Notes: generated by a model from the sequence alone, not told the origin. Numbered from the stretch's first letter, positions 24,948 to 34,433 are shown. The stretch: 64,000 nt of DNA from Bog-756 sp963725275 (GCA_963725275.1 CAVRXS010000006.1:558001-622000); one strand, 5' to 3'. Numbers and translations are program-made.

Positions 24948-26081
24948 GTGGAGGCGCCGATCACCGGGAGCTGCAGCCAGCGGTTCGCCGCCGTACGCGA
25001 AGCGTTCGCGGCCAACTTCGCAGACCGCGGGGAGGTCGGGGCCGCGGTCACCGTCCTGCTCGGGGGGTCCCCGGTGGTCGAGCTCACCGGGGGCTGGGCC
25101 GACGCCGCCCGGACACGGCCCTGGGAGCCGGACACGCTCGTCGACGTCTACTCGGTCGGGAAAGCCGTCGTCGCCCTCCTGGCCCTTCAGTCCGTCGACC
25201 GGGGTCTCCTGGGCCTTGACGACCCGGTGGCCTCGGTCTGGCCGGAGTTCGCAACAGGCGGGAAGCAGTCGGCCACCATGCGGCACGCCCTCTGCCACCG
25301 GGCAGGCGTGCCGGCAATCCGCGAGCCACTCAGCAACGACGACCTCTGGCACTGGGAGCGGATGACCTCTGCGCTGGCGGCCACCGACGCGTGGTGGGAG
25401 CCGGGAACCCGGCACGCCTACCACACCAACACCTACGGCCACCTGATCGGTGAGCTCGTGCACCGCACGACCGGGGAGCTCCCGGGGACCCGGCTGCGCA
25501 GCGTCGGGGAACCACTCGGTGCCGAGATCTTCTTCGGGGTGCCGGTCGACGAGCAGGCGCGGTGCGCGGAGGTGCTCTGGGAATCCGGGGACGGTGTCCC
25601 GGACATCCTCTCGGGCGACTTGAGCGACGAGCAGCGCATGGTGAACCTCGGCTACGTGAACCCGCCCGGCTACTCCTCGCTCGGCGTGGTCAACACCGCC
25701 GCGTGGCGCGGGGCGCAGGTGCCGTCGACCAACGGCCATGCAACAGCGACCGGGATCGCACGGATCTACGCGGCCCTGCTCGAACCCGGCCGGCTCCTCT
25801 CCCCCGCTCTCCTCGCCGAGGCGGTCCGACCCCAGTCGGTGGGCTTCTGTCCGGTCCTCGGCGAGGAAGTGACCTTCGGGCTCGGGTTCAAGCCCACCGT
25901 GCCCAACCGGCGGTTCGGTCCCAACCCCGGGAGCTTCGGTCACTTCGGAACCGGCGGCGCGGTCGGCTTCGCCGACCCGGTCTCGGGGGTCGCGTTCGGC
26001 TACGCCATGAACCACGTGATCCCCCGGTGGCAGAGCAGCCGGAACCGGTCGCTCATCGACACCGTCTACGCATGCCTCTGA
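24948..26081 (+). CDS. Serine hydrolase, beta-lactamase/esterase (EstB-type) family
   Basis: 377 residues from a GTG. The S-x-x-K nucleophile motif is SVGK (in VDVYSVGKAVVALL), the Tyr motif is YHTN (in GTRHAYHTNTYGHLIGEL), and the third motif region is GHFGTGGAVG. These are the three landmarks of class C beta-lactamase-like esterases. No signal peptide, so cytoplasmic and more likely an esterase or lactonase than a lactamase. It starts 87 bp from the divergent SDR gene and is convergent with the TauE-type transporter gene. Probably hydrolyses an ester intermediate of the neighbouring oxidoreductases (inference). Confidence 0.87.
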   Translation: MEAPITGSCSQRFAAVREAFAANFADRGEVGAAVTVLLGGSPVVELTGGWADAARTRPWEPDTLVDVYSVGKAVVALLALQSVDRGLLGLDDPVASVWPEFATGGKQSATMRHALCHRAGVPAIREPLSNDDLWHWERMTSALAATDAWWEPGTRHAYHTNTYGHLIGELVHRTTGELPGTRLRSVGEPLGAEIFFGVPVDEQARCAEVLWESGDGVPDILSGDLSDEQRMVNLGYVNPPGYSSLGVVNTAAWRGAQVPSTNGHATATGIARIYAALLEPGRLLSPALLAEAVRPQSVGFCPVLGEEVTFGLGFKPTVPNRRFGPNPGSFGHFGTGGAVGFADPVSGVAFGYAMNHVIPRWQSSRNRSLIDTVYACL

Positions 26082-26091
26082 GCGGCAGGGC

Positions 26092-27030
26092 TCACTCGAG
26101 CCTGACGACCTCGTCGGGCTCGGGGTCGGGATCGCCGGGGAGCGCCCCGACGGGCAGCACGTCCTTCTGCCACGGTCGCAGGTAGGCGAGCCAGACCGCG
26201 CCGGCCCCGAACAGCACGGCACACAGGATCCACCCGAGGGCCGTCGTCCCCACGCCCACGTACTTGAGACCGGAGGCGAAGATCACGAAGGTGATGGCCG
26301 GACGGATGTACTTGTCCGGCGCGCGGGAGGAGAAGAGCGCGCCGACGAGGACGGCCGGCACGCTGCCGATGATGATCGAGGTGGTGACCGCGAACTCGAC
26401 GTGCCCGAAGGCCAATGCGCCGAGGGCGGCGGCCACGGTCAACGGGACCGCCTGGGTCAGGTCGGTGCCGACCAGCTGGTTGGCCCCGAGCATCGGGTAG
26501 ACGAACAACAGCAGGACGATCATGAGGGAGCCGGAGCCCACCGACGTCATACCGACGATCAGTCCACCGGTCATCCCGATCAGCACCGATGGGATCGGCC
26601 GGACCACGAGGTCGTGCACGATGGCCCGGCGCCGCGTGCCGCTCCTGCGGTCGAGCGCATACCGGAGCACCATGGCCGCCGCACCGACCAACAGGGCCGC
26701 CCCCAGGGCTTTTTCGATGTTGTTCTCGGCACTGACCGAATGGCCCATGAGGTGGAGCAGGTAGGCGCCGAGGAAGGCCATCGGGACCGAGCCGAGGACC
26801 ATCCAGCCGACCAGGGTGAGATTCACGGTCTTCTTGCTCAGGTGGACCGCCGCTCCGACCGGCCGCATGACCACGGCCGCCACCAGATCGCTCGAGATGG
26901 CGGCCGACGGTTTGACGCCGAACAGCAGGATCAGCATCGGGGTCATCAGGGCACCGCCGCCGGCTCCGGTGAGCCCGACCAGGAATCCGACCACCGCGCT
27001 GCCGAGGACGATGTAGGGGTCGACGCTCAT
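26092..27030 (-). CDS. TauE/SafE-family anion exporter
   Basis: 312 residues, eight or so membrane segments, with the internal repeat of the TauE/SafE family: 'VVGFLVGLTGAGGGALMTPM' at the start of half one and 'GMTGGLIVGMTSVGSGSLMI' at the start of half two. The G-x-G-G-G / G-S-G-S loops are the family's substrate-site landmarks. Members export sulfite, sulfoacetate and other organosulfur or organic anions. The last ~25 residues are an acidic cytoplasmic tail. Single gene between the serine hydrolase (convergent) and the sigma/DUF4349 operon. Confidence 0.88.
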   Translation of the reverse strand: MSVDPYIVLGSAVVGFLVGLTGAGGGALMTPMLILLFGVKPSAAISSDLVAAVVMRPVGAAVHLSKKTVNLTLVGWMVLGSVPMAFLGAYLLHLMGHSVSAENNIEKALGAALLVGAAAMVLRYALDRRSGTRRRAIVHDLVVRPIPSVLIGMTGGLIVGMTSVGSGSLMIVLLLFVYPMLGANQLVGTDLTQAVPLTVAAALGALAFGHVEFAVTTSIIIGSVPAVLVGALFSSRAPDKYIRPAITFVIFASGLKYVGVGTTALGWILCAVLFGAGAVWLAYLRPWQKDVLPVGALPGDPDPEPDEVVRLE

Positions 27031-27115
27031 TCCCTACACAATTGACCGGAATCGGCACCGCGCACAAGCGGTCGGCCCGGACAGGCCGGAGAACAGGGCG
27101 TCCGCGGAGCGGGAT

Positions 27116-27132
27116 GCCGCCGGGAGGGCGGC
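27116..27132 (-). terminator. Hairpin after the DUF4349 gene
   Basis: GCCGCC-GGGAG-GGCGGC with A-T and G-T extension outside, six bases beyond the stop of the DUF4349 gene on the minus strand. Confidence 0.6.
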
Positions 27133-27138
27133 GTATCT

Positions 27139-28275
27139 CTAGAGCGTGCGCCGCCGGTACTCTCGCCAGCCCAGCCGACCGAGCAGGACGAGCGCGGCCG
27201 CCAAGAGAAGCGCGAAGAGGGTGGGTCCGGCGATGCGGACGAGCCATTCGACCCCTGCCACGAACCCGCCGACCGCGGCGCTCCAGGCCGCACTGAGCCC
27301 CGAACGTGGCCCGGGCGCTGGAGGCGGCGGCTTCCCCGACTCGGAGAGTGAGACGGTGAGTGTCGCGTACGTCGTCTGGCTGTCGAGCAGGTTGAGCTGT
27401 CCCTGCAACTCCTCGATCTGGCTCTGGATGGTGTCGAGCTGGCTCTGCACACTGAGGATGTCGCCGATCGAGGTGGCCTTGGCGAGGATGGTCAGGTACT
27501 GCTGGCGGCTGTCCTCGAGCGCGGTGATCCTCGCCTGGAGGTCCACGTACTGGCCCGTGACGTCGGTCGAGGTCGAGGACACCGACGTGACCTTGGCCGT
27601 CTTCTGCACCTGGTCGAGCAGCGCACCGAACTGGGGCTGGGGAACCTGGAGGACCAGCTGCCCGTAGGAGGAGCCGGCGCCGGGTGCGCCCACTTGCAGC
27701 TGCGAGCGGGCGACAAATCCCCCGGCACCGGTTGTGAGATCGGTCAGATGGGACACCACCGTGTTGAGGGACCCCGAGGCGATCGACAGGTTCACCGAAC
27801 CGGTCGTCTCGACCTTGGGCGGCTGACCGACCACGCCGCTGGGGAGTGGCGGCGGAGAGGTGACCGGCGTCACACTCGCCGGACCCGACCCCGACGACCC
27901 GGCGGTCGACGGGGCGTTGGATCCCTCCGCGACGCCGCCGCCCGGTGCCTGGCCGCCGACCGGACCTGCCGAAATCCCGCCGTGGACAGACGGCAGGACG
28001 GTCGCGGGCCGGCTCGCGGTCTGGACGTGCGGGGACTCGACCAGTGCGACCCCGCCGACCACCGCGACCAGCGCGGCGGCGAGCAGGGCCGCCCGCCCGC
28101 GCAAGCTCCGTGGCATCGAAGGACGGGGGATGGACGACAGAGCGTTCGACCGGTTGCGTGCGGTCCCGGCCCGCGCCGCCTCCAGGATGCGGTCGGGGCC
28201 ATCGGCGGGGACATCGACCCGGGCGGCAGCCTCGCGCAGGGAGGCCCGCAGTCGCTCGTCGTCGAGCACGGTCAT
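27139..28275 (-). CDS. DUF4349 membrane protein, likely partner of the ECF sigma factor
   Basis: 378 residues. Cytoplasmic N-terminus (~1-57), TM1 ~58-80 (RGRAALLAAALVAVVGGVAL), a Gly/Ser/Pro linker, then the DUF4349 domain with 'LQARITALEDSRQQYLTILA' and 'DTIQSQIEELQGQLNLLDSQ' coiled coils, and a final TM ~345-368 before a basic tail. The GTG/ATG start overlaps the sigma-factor stop by 4 bp, so the two are made together. A cytoplasmic head, single-pass anchor and external coiled-coil sensor coupled to a sigma gene fits an anti-sigma or signal-transducing role; this is inference, since no zinc-binding anti-sigma motif is seen. Confidence 0.83.
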   Translation of the reverse strand: MTVLDDERLRASLREAAARVDVPADGPDRILEAARAGTARNRSNALSSIPRPSMPRSLRGRAALLAAALVAVVGGVALVESPHVQTASRPATVLPSVHGGISAGPVGGQAPGGGVAEGSNAPSTAGSSGSGPASVTPVTSPPPLPSGVVGQPPKVETTGSVNLSIASGSLNTVVSHLTDLTTGAGGFVARSQLQVGAPGAGSSYGQLVLQVPQPQFGALLDQVQKTAKVTSVSSTSTDVTGQYVDLQARITALEDSRQQYLTILAKATSIGDILSVQSQLDTIQSQIEELQGQLNLLDSQTTYATLTVSLSESGKPPPPAPGPRSGLSAAWSAAVGGFVAGVEWLVRIAGPTLFALLLAAALVLLGRLGWREYRRRTL

Positions 28276-28820
28276 CGCGACACCTCCGAATCGATCGTGG
28301 CCTCCGGAGCGGTCTCCTGAGAGAGCGCCGGATGGTCGGCGAGCAGCCGCCTCGCCTCGTGCAGACGGGACTTGACCGTCCCGGGCCGGCGGCCGATCGC
28401 GGTGGCGATCTCCCGCTCGCTCAGATCGGCGAAGTACCGCAGCACAATGACCACCCGGAGGTGGACGGGGAGATCGGCGAGCGCATGGCGGATGTCCTGG
28501 GAGACGACGCTCTGCCCGAGCAGGTCGTCACCGGATGCAAGGTCGTCGAGCGCACCTTCCCCGGATCGCCGGTCCCGATGGGGGATCTCCTCGCGCAATT
28601 TCGAGTTGCAGGTGTTCACGACCACGCGGTAGAGCCAGGGCCGGACGTCGGCACCCGCAGCCAGCGAGGCGCGGAACCGCCAGGCTCTCAGATAGGCCTC
28701 CTGCACGGCCTCCTCGGCGTCGGATCGGTTGCCGAGGATCAGGCAGGCGGTGCGGAACGAGGTGGCGTATCCCTGCTCGAGCCACTGCTCGAGCTCGACC
28801 GTCTCGTCACGCCCGCTCAT
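28272..28820 (-). CDS. ECF-type RNA polymerase sigma factor
   Basis: 182 residues from the ATG at 28820 (GGGGAAGGG about 9 bases upstream; ATGs at 28829 and 28853 are alternatives). Region 2 has 'YATSFRTACLILGNRSDAEE' and AVQEAYLRAWRF (-10 recognition). Region 4 has 'ALADLPVHLRVVIVLRYFAD' and LSEREIATAIGRRPGTVKSRLHEARRLL (the -35 helix-turn-helix). It belongs to the SigE-like group widespread in actinobacteria. Coupled to the DUF4349 membrane protein by a 4-bp overlap. Divergent from the GT-C gene at 29011; the shared promoter region may be one of its targets. Confidence 0.9.
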   Translation of the reverse strand: MSGRDETVELEQWLEQGYATSFRTACLILGNRSDAEEAVQEAYLRAWRFRASLAAGADVRPWLYRVVVNTCNSKLREEIPHRDRRSGEGALDDLASGDDLLGQSVVSQDIRHALADLPVHLRVVIVLRYFADLSEREIATAIGRRPGTVKSRLHEARRLLADHPALSQETAPEATIDSEVSR

Positions 28821-29010
28821 ACGTGCCATCCCTTCCCCGCCGGTCGTCGCCATCTCGAGCCCATACTGATACTGACGCTCGGGACCCCGAATCGGTTCGC
28901 GGTGTCGCCGGGTCCCACGGGTTCTGTATCGTCCCTGTCGAGTTGGAACTGCACCATTGCCAGCAACGCAACGGCGACCGATCGTCGCCTCGGGGAGGGA
29001 GGTGACGGCC

Positions 29011-30957
29011 ATGACCACCGCGACCAGCGATCCACCCCAGGACGCGTCGGCGGCTGGCGGGGAACGACCCGCGGCGGGCTCGGGCTCCCTCGTCCATCCC
29101 GGTGCTGGCCCCTCCGGTATCCGACGGTGGTGGCCGGGGGCGCTCTGCGGCGCCCTCTACCTCCTGCTCGCCTTCGCCGCCTTCGGACCGACCGCCTCTC
29201 TGGGCTCCAGCCAGATGGCCGGGGTGCACACCCCCGACCAGGTGCAGCAGATCTGGTTCCTCGAGTGGGCACGCTTCGCGATCGCCCACGGACACAATCC
29301 GTTCTACAGCCAGTGGATGAACTACCCGGTCGGGATCAATCTCGGTGTCAACACCTCGATGCTCGCGGTGGGAATCCTCGCGTCGCCGCTGACCGCCATC
29401 TTCGGAGCGGTGGAGACCTGGAACCTCCTCCTCCGACTGGCGCTGTTCCTGTCGGCAACCTCGATGTGTCTGGTCCTGCGGCGATGGGTCACCTGGTGGC
29501 CGGCGGCCTTTGCGGGTGGCCTCCTCTACGGGTTCTCCGCGTTCGCGACATTCAACGCGATCGGCTACCTGTTCCTCATCGTCGTCCCGCTCCCCCCGGT
29601 GGTCTTCCTCCTGCTGCACGAGATCCTGGTCCGCCAGCGGTGGCGCCCCATCCGTGCGGGCGCGCTGCTGGGGGTCGTCATCGGTGTCCAGTACCTGGTC
29701 TCCTCCGAGATCGCGGCCAGCACAATGGTGATGGTCCTCCTCGCCTGTGCCGTCGCGGCGCTCACCTGTCGTGCGCATGCACCGCTGCACTGGTCGTACC
29801 TCAGGCCAGCCGCGATCTCCTGGTTCCTCGTCACCTGCGCGTTGCTGGCCTACCCGGTGCTCTTCGGGTTCTTCGGGAGCGCAGGGATCAACGGCGTCCT
29901 GAAACAGCCCGGGGGGCAGGGAGACCTCCTCGGTCCGTTCGTGCCGGGTCCCGAGCAGTGGCTGGCGCCGGTGAACTCGGTGTGGACCCAGTTCAACCAG
30001 TACTTCGCGGCGGCACCCATGTACCTTGGGATCCCGTTTGTCGTTGCGGTCGTGGCGACAGCGATATGGCTGTGGCACCGCCCGATCGTGCGGTTCTCCG
30101 CTGTCATGACCGGCTGTGCCTTCGTGCTCTCGCTCGGCAGCACGCTCCAGGTCCACGGCACCGACACAGGGATCCCCCTCCCGTTCGTCGTGATCGCCCA
30201 TCTGCCCATCCTGAGCGGGTTGGTGGCTGCCAGGTTCTCGCTGTTCACCGTGCTCTTCGGTGCGGTCGTGCTCGCCCACGGACTCGACGAGGTCTACCGA
30301 GTCGGGCTGCGGCCACAGTCGGCCTCGCGCTGGCGGACCGCCGCCCTGGTCGGAATGCTCGGCACGGCGGTCGTGGTCGTGGCACTCCCGATGGTGCCGA
30401 GCACTGCTCGGCCCTCCTCGGCGGCACCGGTGACCCCGTACTTCACCTCATCCGCGGTCCGGTCACTCCCCAACGGGAGCGTGGCGCTCGTCTACCCGTA
30501 CCCCGGAGCCGTGCCGAAGCTCATCCACGGCCGACCCGTGACGAGCTACCCGTTCGCCGAGCAAGTCGACGACATCCTCCTCGATCAGGCGGTGGCCGGC
30601 ATGCGGTTCCGCCTCATCGGAGGCTATGGGTGGATGCCACCCAAGCGCACCGATGGTGTCCCGGACCCGACCCCGCTCACCCCGGGCTCGGTCAAGGCGC
30701 TCTTCGACGTCTCCTTCTACGGATCTCCGACCCCCGAGCAGGAACGCCTCCTCGCAACCAGCTCGCTCACGGCCGATCTGCGGGAGTTCCTCCTCGCCCA
30801 CCACGTCGACGAGGTCATCGCCCTGCCGGTGGGACGCGACCCGGAGCGGGTCGTCACCGCGGTGACCACGGCCATCGGCCCACCCACCCGGTCGGGCGGG
30901 GCCACCATTTGGCTACACGTCCCCACTCGCCTGTCGGCGCTGGGCGATCCCGGATGA
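29011..30957 (+). CDS. Polytopic membrane protein, GT-C glycosyltransferase-like
   Basis: 648 residues with ~10-12 membrane segments in the first 450, then a ~180-residue extracytoplasmic C-terminal domain. GGGGAGGGAGG gives a strong ribosome site before the ATG at 29011. An early external loop has 'HTPDQVQQIWFLEWARFAIA' and NPFYSQWMNYPVGINL, resembling the first loop of lipid-sugar-dependent GT-C enzymes, where acidic residues are catalytic. The C-terminal part has VALVYPYPGAVPKL. These suggest transfer of a sugar to a cell-envelope acceptor; the exact family is not recognised. Divergent from the ECF sigma operon. Confidence 0.7.
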   Translation: MTTATSDPPQDASAAGGERPAAGSGSLVHPGAGPSGIRRWWPGALCGALYLLLAFAAFGPTASLGSSQMAGVHTPDQVQQIWFLEWARFAIAHGHNPFYSQWMNYPVGINLGVNTSMLAVGILASPLTAIFGAVETWNLLLRLALFLSATSMCLVLRRWVTWWPAAFAGGLLYGFSAFATFNAIGYLFLIVVPLPPVVFLLLHEILVRQRWRPIRAGALLGVVIGVQYLVSSEIAASTMVMVLLACAVAALTCRAHAPLHWSYLRPAAISWFLVTCALLAYPVLFGFFGSAGINGVLKQPGGQGDLLGPFVPGPEQWLAPVNSVWTQFNQYFAAAPMYLGIPFVVAVVATAIWLWHRPIVRFSAVMTGCAFVLSLGSTLQVHGTDTGIPLPFVVIAHLPILSGLVAARFSLFTVLFGAVVLAHGLDEVYRVGLRPQSASRWRTAALVGMLGTAVVVVALPMVPSTARPSSAAPVTPYFTSSAVRSLPNGSVALVYPYPGAVPKLIHGRPVTSYPFAEQVDDILLDQAVAGMRFRLIGGYGWMPPKRTDGVPDPTPLTPGSVKALFDVSFYGSPTPEQERLLATSSLTADLREFLLAHHVDEVIALPVGRDPERVVTAVTTAIGPPTRSGGATIWLHVPTRLSALGDPG

Positions 30958-31022
30958 CGTCGTGCCGGCGCCTCAGCGTGTTCCGGATCCATCAACGCAA
31001 CGTACGAGGCGTACCGAACGTC

Positions 31023-32507
31023 TTATAGGTGGAGCGGAGGGAACCGAGCGTCCATCCCGCGGCTGAGGGTGATATCGGAGTACGGCACCGCTGCCGCCCG
31101 GTAGGAGGTCAAGGGCCAGTAGTTGATGTAGATCTGCGGCACGCCCTGGGGAGTGAGCTCGGTCACATAATTGCCGTTGCCCCAGTCGACGAGCCAGTTG
31201 CCTCCCGGTAGCTTGTTCGCGCTCCCGCAGCAGTAGCTGTTGTGCAGATGCATTGGGTCCGTGACGTCCTCGACGATCGTCGCGGTGTGGGTGGCGGTGT
31301 CGATGGTGAATCGGAGCGCCCGTGTCGCCTTCCCGGTCTCCTGGGATGCGTTGTCGTGCACGGTGATCGAGCCATCGGCGAGACGGCGGGCGTCGTGCTG
31401 CCCGGAGAAGACCTGCGGGTAGGTGTTGCCGACGACCGACAGGCTCTGTGGGGTCGTGGTGCCCCCGAGCTTCCAGATGATGTTGCCGGTGGTCTTGTCG
31501 ATGTCGTAGACCGCATCCAGGTCCCGGGCGCTCATGATGATCTGGTTACCGACCTCCTGGATGGAGTTCATGTGGATCGCATTGAGTCCCATGTTCGGCC
31601 AATAGACCACGTCGTGCCAATTGGCGTTCTCCGTGGCCAGGTCTATGTGGGCAAGCGTGTCCCAGCTCCAGACCGCCTGTCCCTGCGGGTCGAGTTCGGT
31701 GATCACGTCGTCCACCACCGCAGCCGTGGAGGAAAGGCCCCACGAGGAGAGGTCCGTGGTCGAACTGACGTCCTTGATGGTGAGATAGTCCCCGTTGGGC
31801 AGGATCTGGAAATCATGGAGATCGAGCCCCTCCCCGGGGTTCCCAACGGTCGTCTCGACGGTGCCGTCGAGGTTGCGGATCGTGTACACGCCGCCGGTAA
31901 AGGCGTTTCCCGTCCACCATCCGATCTGGCCGGTCCCGTAGAAGGCGGCGTTGATCGGCGAACTGGTGTCCTGATACCACCAGACCGGCACGCCGTGGTT
32001 GTCGAAGGCGATCACGTAGTCGGAGGCCGGACTGCCTGAACCGTCCGTCGGTGCCACCAGATAGCCATGAGCCTGTGGGGTCCCGTCGATGGTCACCTTG
32101 TAGGTCGGGAAGTCGGCCGGAAGGCATCGGATGGTGTAGCTGTGCCCACCCTCGCTGACGTATACCGCCTGGTTCACCACGAGGCCGGCCTTCACAACAG
32201 CCGGTTGCCGGTAGGACTTGCCACCGATCGTGACTGTCCCGGTGCCGGTGGTGGCGATGGTGGTCGTAGCGGAGCCGGAACACCGGACCACGTAGTCGTA
32301 GACGGTCGACTTGAACGACGGTGTCAACGCGGGAGTGGTCTTGATCGAGATCGGCGTGGTCGCTGCTGCCGGTGGCGAGGTCACGCCGACAGCGAGCGCA
32401 GCCAGCAGCACCGGTACCAGGCTGAGCCACCGGACCAGTCGCAACGTCCGGCCGGAGGTCTTCCCGAAACCCACGGGCAATGGAGCCGTCGCCGGCGCTG
32501 GGAACAC
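31023..32507 (-). CDS. Secreted arylsulfotransferase (ASST) family protein
   Basis: 494 residues. An N-terminal signal/anchor (~22-48, LSLVPVLLAALAVGVTSPPAAA) is followed by a short beta domain and then the ASST propeller. Family landmarks are DLHDFQILPNGDYLTIKD, 'GLNAIHMNSIQEVGNQIIMS', DIDKTTGNIIWKLGG, HLHNSYCCGSANKLPGGN and LVDWGNGNYVTELTP. Classical ASSTs transfer sulfate between phenols without PAPS through a sulfo-His; the many secreted actinobacterial homologues are uncharacterised. It lies 12 bp upstream-to-downstream from the seven-repeat propeller gene on the same strand, so both are probably co-transcribed. Confidence 0.85.
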   Translation of the reverse strand: MFPAPATAPLPVGFGKTSGRTLRLVRWLSLVPVLLAALAVGVTSPPAAATTPISIKTTPALTPSFKSTVYDYVVRCSGSATTTIATTGTGTVTIGGKSYRQPAVVKAGLVVNQAVYVSEGGHSYTIRCLPADFPTYKVTIDGTPQAHGYLVAPTDGSGSPASDYVIAFDNHGVPVWWYQDTSSPINAAFYGTGQIGWWTGNAFTGGVYTIRNLDGTVETTVGNPGEGLDLHDFQILPNGDYLTIKDVSSTTDLSSWGLSSTAAVVDDVITELDPQGQAVWSWDTLAHIDLATENANWHDVVYWPNMGLNAIHMNSIQEVGNQIIMSARDLDAVYDIDKTTGNIIWKLGGTTTPQSLSVVGNTYPQVFSGQHDARRLADGSITVHDNASQETGKATRALRFTIDTATHTATIVEDVTDPMHLHNSYCCGSANKLPGGNWLVDWGNGNYVTELTPQGVPQIYINYWPLTSYRAAAVPYSDITLSRGMDARFPPLHL

Positions 32508-32519
32508 GGTCCGAATGTC

Positions 32520-34433
32520 TCAGACCTTGGCGGTGGTGGACGGCGCCAGGCTCACTGCACCCTCCGGCCCTTGGCAGAAGTCGATCGAGACCGGGTCGCC
32601 CTTTCTCGTGTACGTCGAGGTCCCGCCGGTGACCACGCCCGAGAGCTCGTGCTCCGTCAAAAAGGCGGCGCAGGTTCCCCTGCCCGGCGACGAGGAGCTC
32701 CACCGCCCGGTCGTGGTCCCGCCGCTCGTCTTCCACGTGAAGGTCCCACCTGAAGTCAGCACCGCCCCCGAGCCGCTAGCGGACCCGTTGGTGGCCGACG
32801 TCGGCGTGCACGAGCTCAGGGTGACGGTCGCCGAGGCCCTCCCGCCGAGCTTGGCGCAGGTCACTTTCGGCGTCGCGTAGGTGACGGTGAAGTTCGCGGT
32901 TGCCGAAGACCACGCGTACGTGGGGTCACCGACGTAGGTCGCCACGACGGTGTCTGCGCCCACCGGTGCCTCCGTCGAGGTGCAGGATCCCGTGCCGTTC
33001 ACCAACGTGGCGGAGCAGAGCTCGGTCGATCCGATCGCAAAGCTCACCCCTCCGGTCGGGGTGCCCGGTCCAGACGCAGGGGTCACCGATGCTGCGAACG
33101 TGATGCGGTGTTTGACGATCGCGGAGGACGGGGTCACCGACGGATCGACAGTCGCGGCAGTCGTGCCGCCGCTGGCCATCTCGACCAGCGCCGCCTCGCT
33201 GTCGTCGCCCGTGTTCCCCGGCATGTCGTTCCAGCCGGCCATCACACAACTGCTCGCCTCGACGCAGGACAGACCCTCGGGGAAGTTCGACGCACTTCCC
33301 TCCTGTGGGCTCGGGACGACACTGACGTTCGTTCCGTCCCAGGTGACGACCAGAGTCTGGGCGGTATTGCTCGCGTAGTGGAGACTGCCGGAGTCGGAGA
33401 AGGCACCCACCGCCTGGCATTGGTCGACGCCCGTGCACGAGACCCCCGTCAAGAAGTTCGTCACGTCGCCCGGGTCGGGGCTGGTGGCGGCTGTCCAGCT
33501 CGTCCCGTCCCAACTCTCGACGAGTGTCTGCTGGTCACTCAGCGTACCGGCGTGCGGGCTCCCCGTGCCCACGGTCAGGCAGCTCGCCGAGCTCGCGCAG
33601 GATACGGCGGACAGCGTGTTGTCCGCGCCGGCCGGGTCGGGGCTCGTGACGACGGTCCAGTTGGTTCCGTCCCAGGACTCGATCAGTGTCTTCCACACGC
33701 CGGTCGAGCTGTACGAGGATCCGACCGCGACGCAGTCGGTCGCGTCGGGACAGGACACCCCGGTAAGCGTGTTGTCGCCGCTGCCCACGTCGGGGCTCGT
33801 GGCGGCGGTCCAGTTGGTGCCGTCCCAGGACTCGATCAGGGTCCGCCACACCCCCGTCGAGCTGTACGAGGAGCCCACCGCCGTGCACTCCGTCGGATCG
33901 GAGCACGACACCCCGGTGAGCAGGTTGTCCCCAGTGCCCACGTCAGGGCTCGTTGCGATCGACCAGCTGGTGCCGTCCCAGGTCTCGACGAGGGTCTGGG
34001 TCAGTGAGGGCGTGGAGTAGTCGAAGCCCACAGCAACGCAGTCGGTCGCGTCGGAGCACGACACCCCGTTGAGGTAGTTGTCGCCACTGCCCGAATCGGG
34101 GCTGGTCATGAGGGACCATTGGGCCCCGTTCCACTCCTCGATGAGCGTGGCGAACACGTGTGAGGTGTTCTCGGCGGCGCCGACCGCGATGCACTGGGTC
34201 CAGGTGGTGCAGGACACGTCGTTGAGGACGTACTGGATACCTCCCGGGTTGGGGGTTGGCACGATCGTCCACGGGGAGGGCGACGCCGCGCCGGAAGGAA
34301 CCGGCGATCCGAGCAGCGACGCTCCGCCGGCGAGGAGCCCGACCAGTGCCACCAGCGCAGTTGAGAGGCGCGTGACGCGGCGCCGACGGAGATGCGACGA
34401 CACCCATCCTCCCGCGATCCGATTGCGTTTCAC
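32520..34433 (-). CDS. Secreted seven-repeat propeller protein with Ig-like and Cys-rich C-terminal modules
   Basis: About 637 residues from a GTG with AGGGGG 9 bases upstream. Signal peptide: RRRR then TRLSTALVALVGLLAGGASL. Seven ~58-residue repeats follow, each with a VSC-x5-C-x-AVG core (GVSCSDATDCVAVGSSY is typical) and a closing LIESWDGTNWTVVTSPD-like strand. The Cys pair in every repeat suggests one disulfide per blade. Then an Ig-like domain (~GTPTGGVSFAIGSTELCSATL...ATYVGDPTYAW) and a ~110-residue C-terminal module with four or more Cys (CAKLGGRASATVTLSSC). Likely surface protein; target unknown. The gene is followed 12 bp later by the ASST gene. Confidence 0.8.
   Translation of the reverse strand: MKRNRIAGGWVSSHLRRRRVTRLSTALVALVGLLAGGASLLGSPVPSGAASPSPWTIVPTPNPGGIQYVLNDVSCTTWTQCIAVGAAENTSHVFATLIEEWNGAQWSLMTSPDSGSGDNYLNGVSCSDATDCVAVGFDYSTPSLTQTLVETWDGTSWSIATSPDVGTGDNLLTGVSCSDPTECTAVGSSYSSTGVWRTLIESWDGTNWTAATSPDVGSGDNTLTGVSCPDATDCVAVGSSYSSTGVWKTLIESWDGTNWTVVTSPDPAGADNTLSAVSCASSASCLTVGTGSPHAGTLSDQQTLVESWDGTSWTAATSPDPGDVTNFLTGVSCTGVDQCQAVGAFSDSGSLHYASNTAQTLVVTWDGTNVSVVPSPQEGSASNFPEGLSCVEASSCVMAGWNDMPGNTGDDSEAALVEMASGGTTAATVDPSVTPSSAIVKHRITFAASVTPASGPGTPTGGVSFAIGSTELCSATLVNGTGSCTSTEAPVGADTVVATYVGDPTYAWSSATANFTVTYATPKVTCAKLGGRASATVTLSSCTPTSATNGSASGSGAVLTSGGTFTWKTSGGTTTGRWSSSSPGRGTCAAFLTEHELSGVVTGGTSTYTRKGDPVSIDFCQGPEGAVSLAPSTTAKV

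Noticed and set aside
24861..26222. Upstream extension of the SDR frame at 24105 to over 700 codons
   Set aside because: This part is antisense to the serine hydrolase; SDR homology starts at the ATG near 24860.
27945..31028. Open frame of over 1000 codons on the plus strand
   Set aside because: It runs antisense to the sigma/DUF4349 genes and out of phase through the GT-C gene; composition is Arg/Pro/Gly-rich, typical of high-GC shadow frames.
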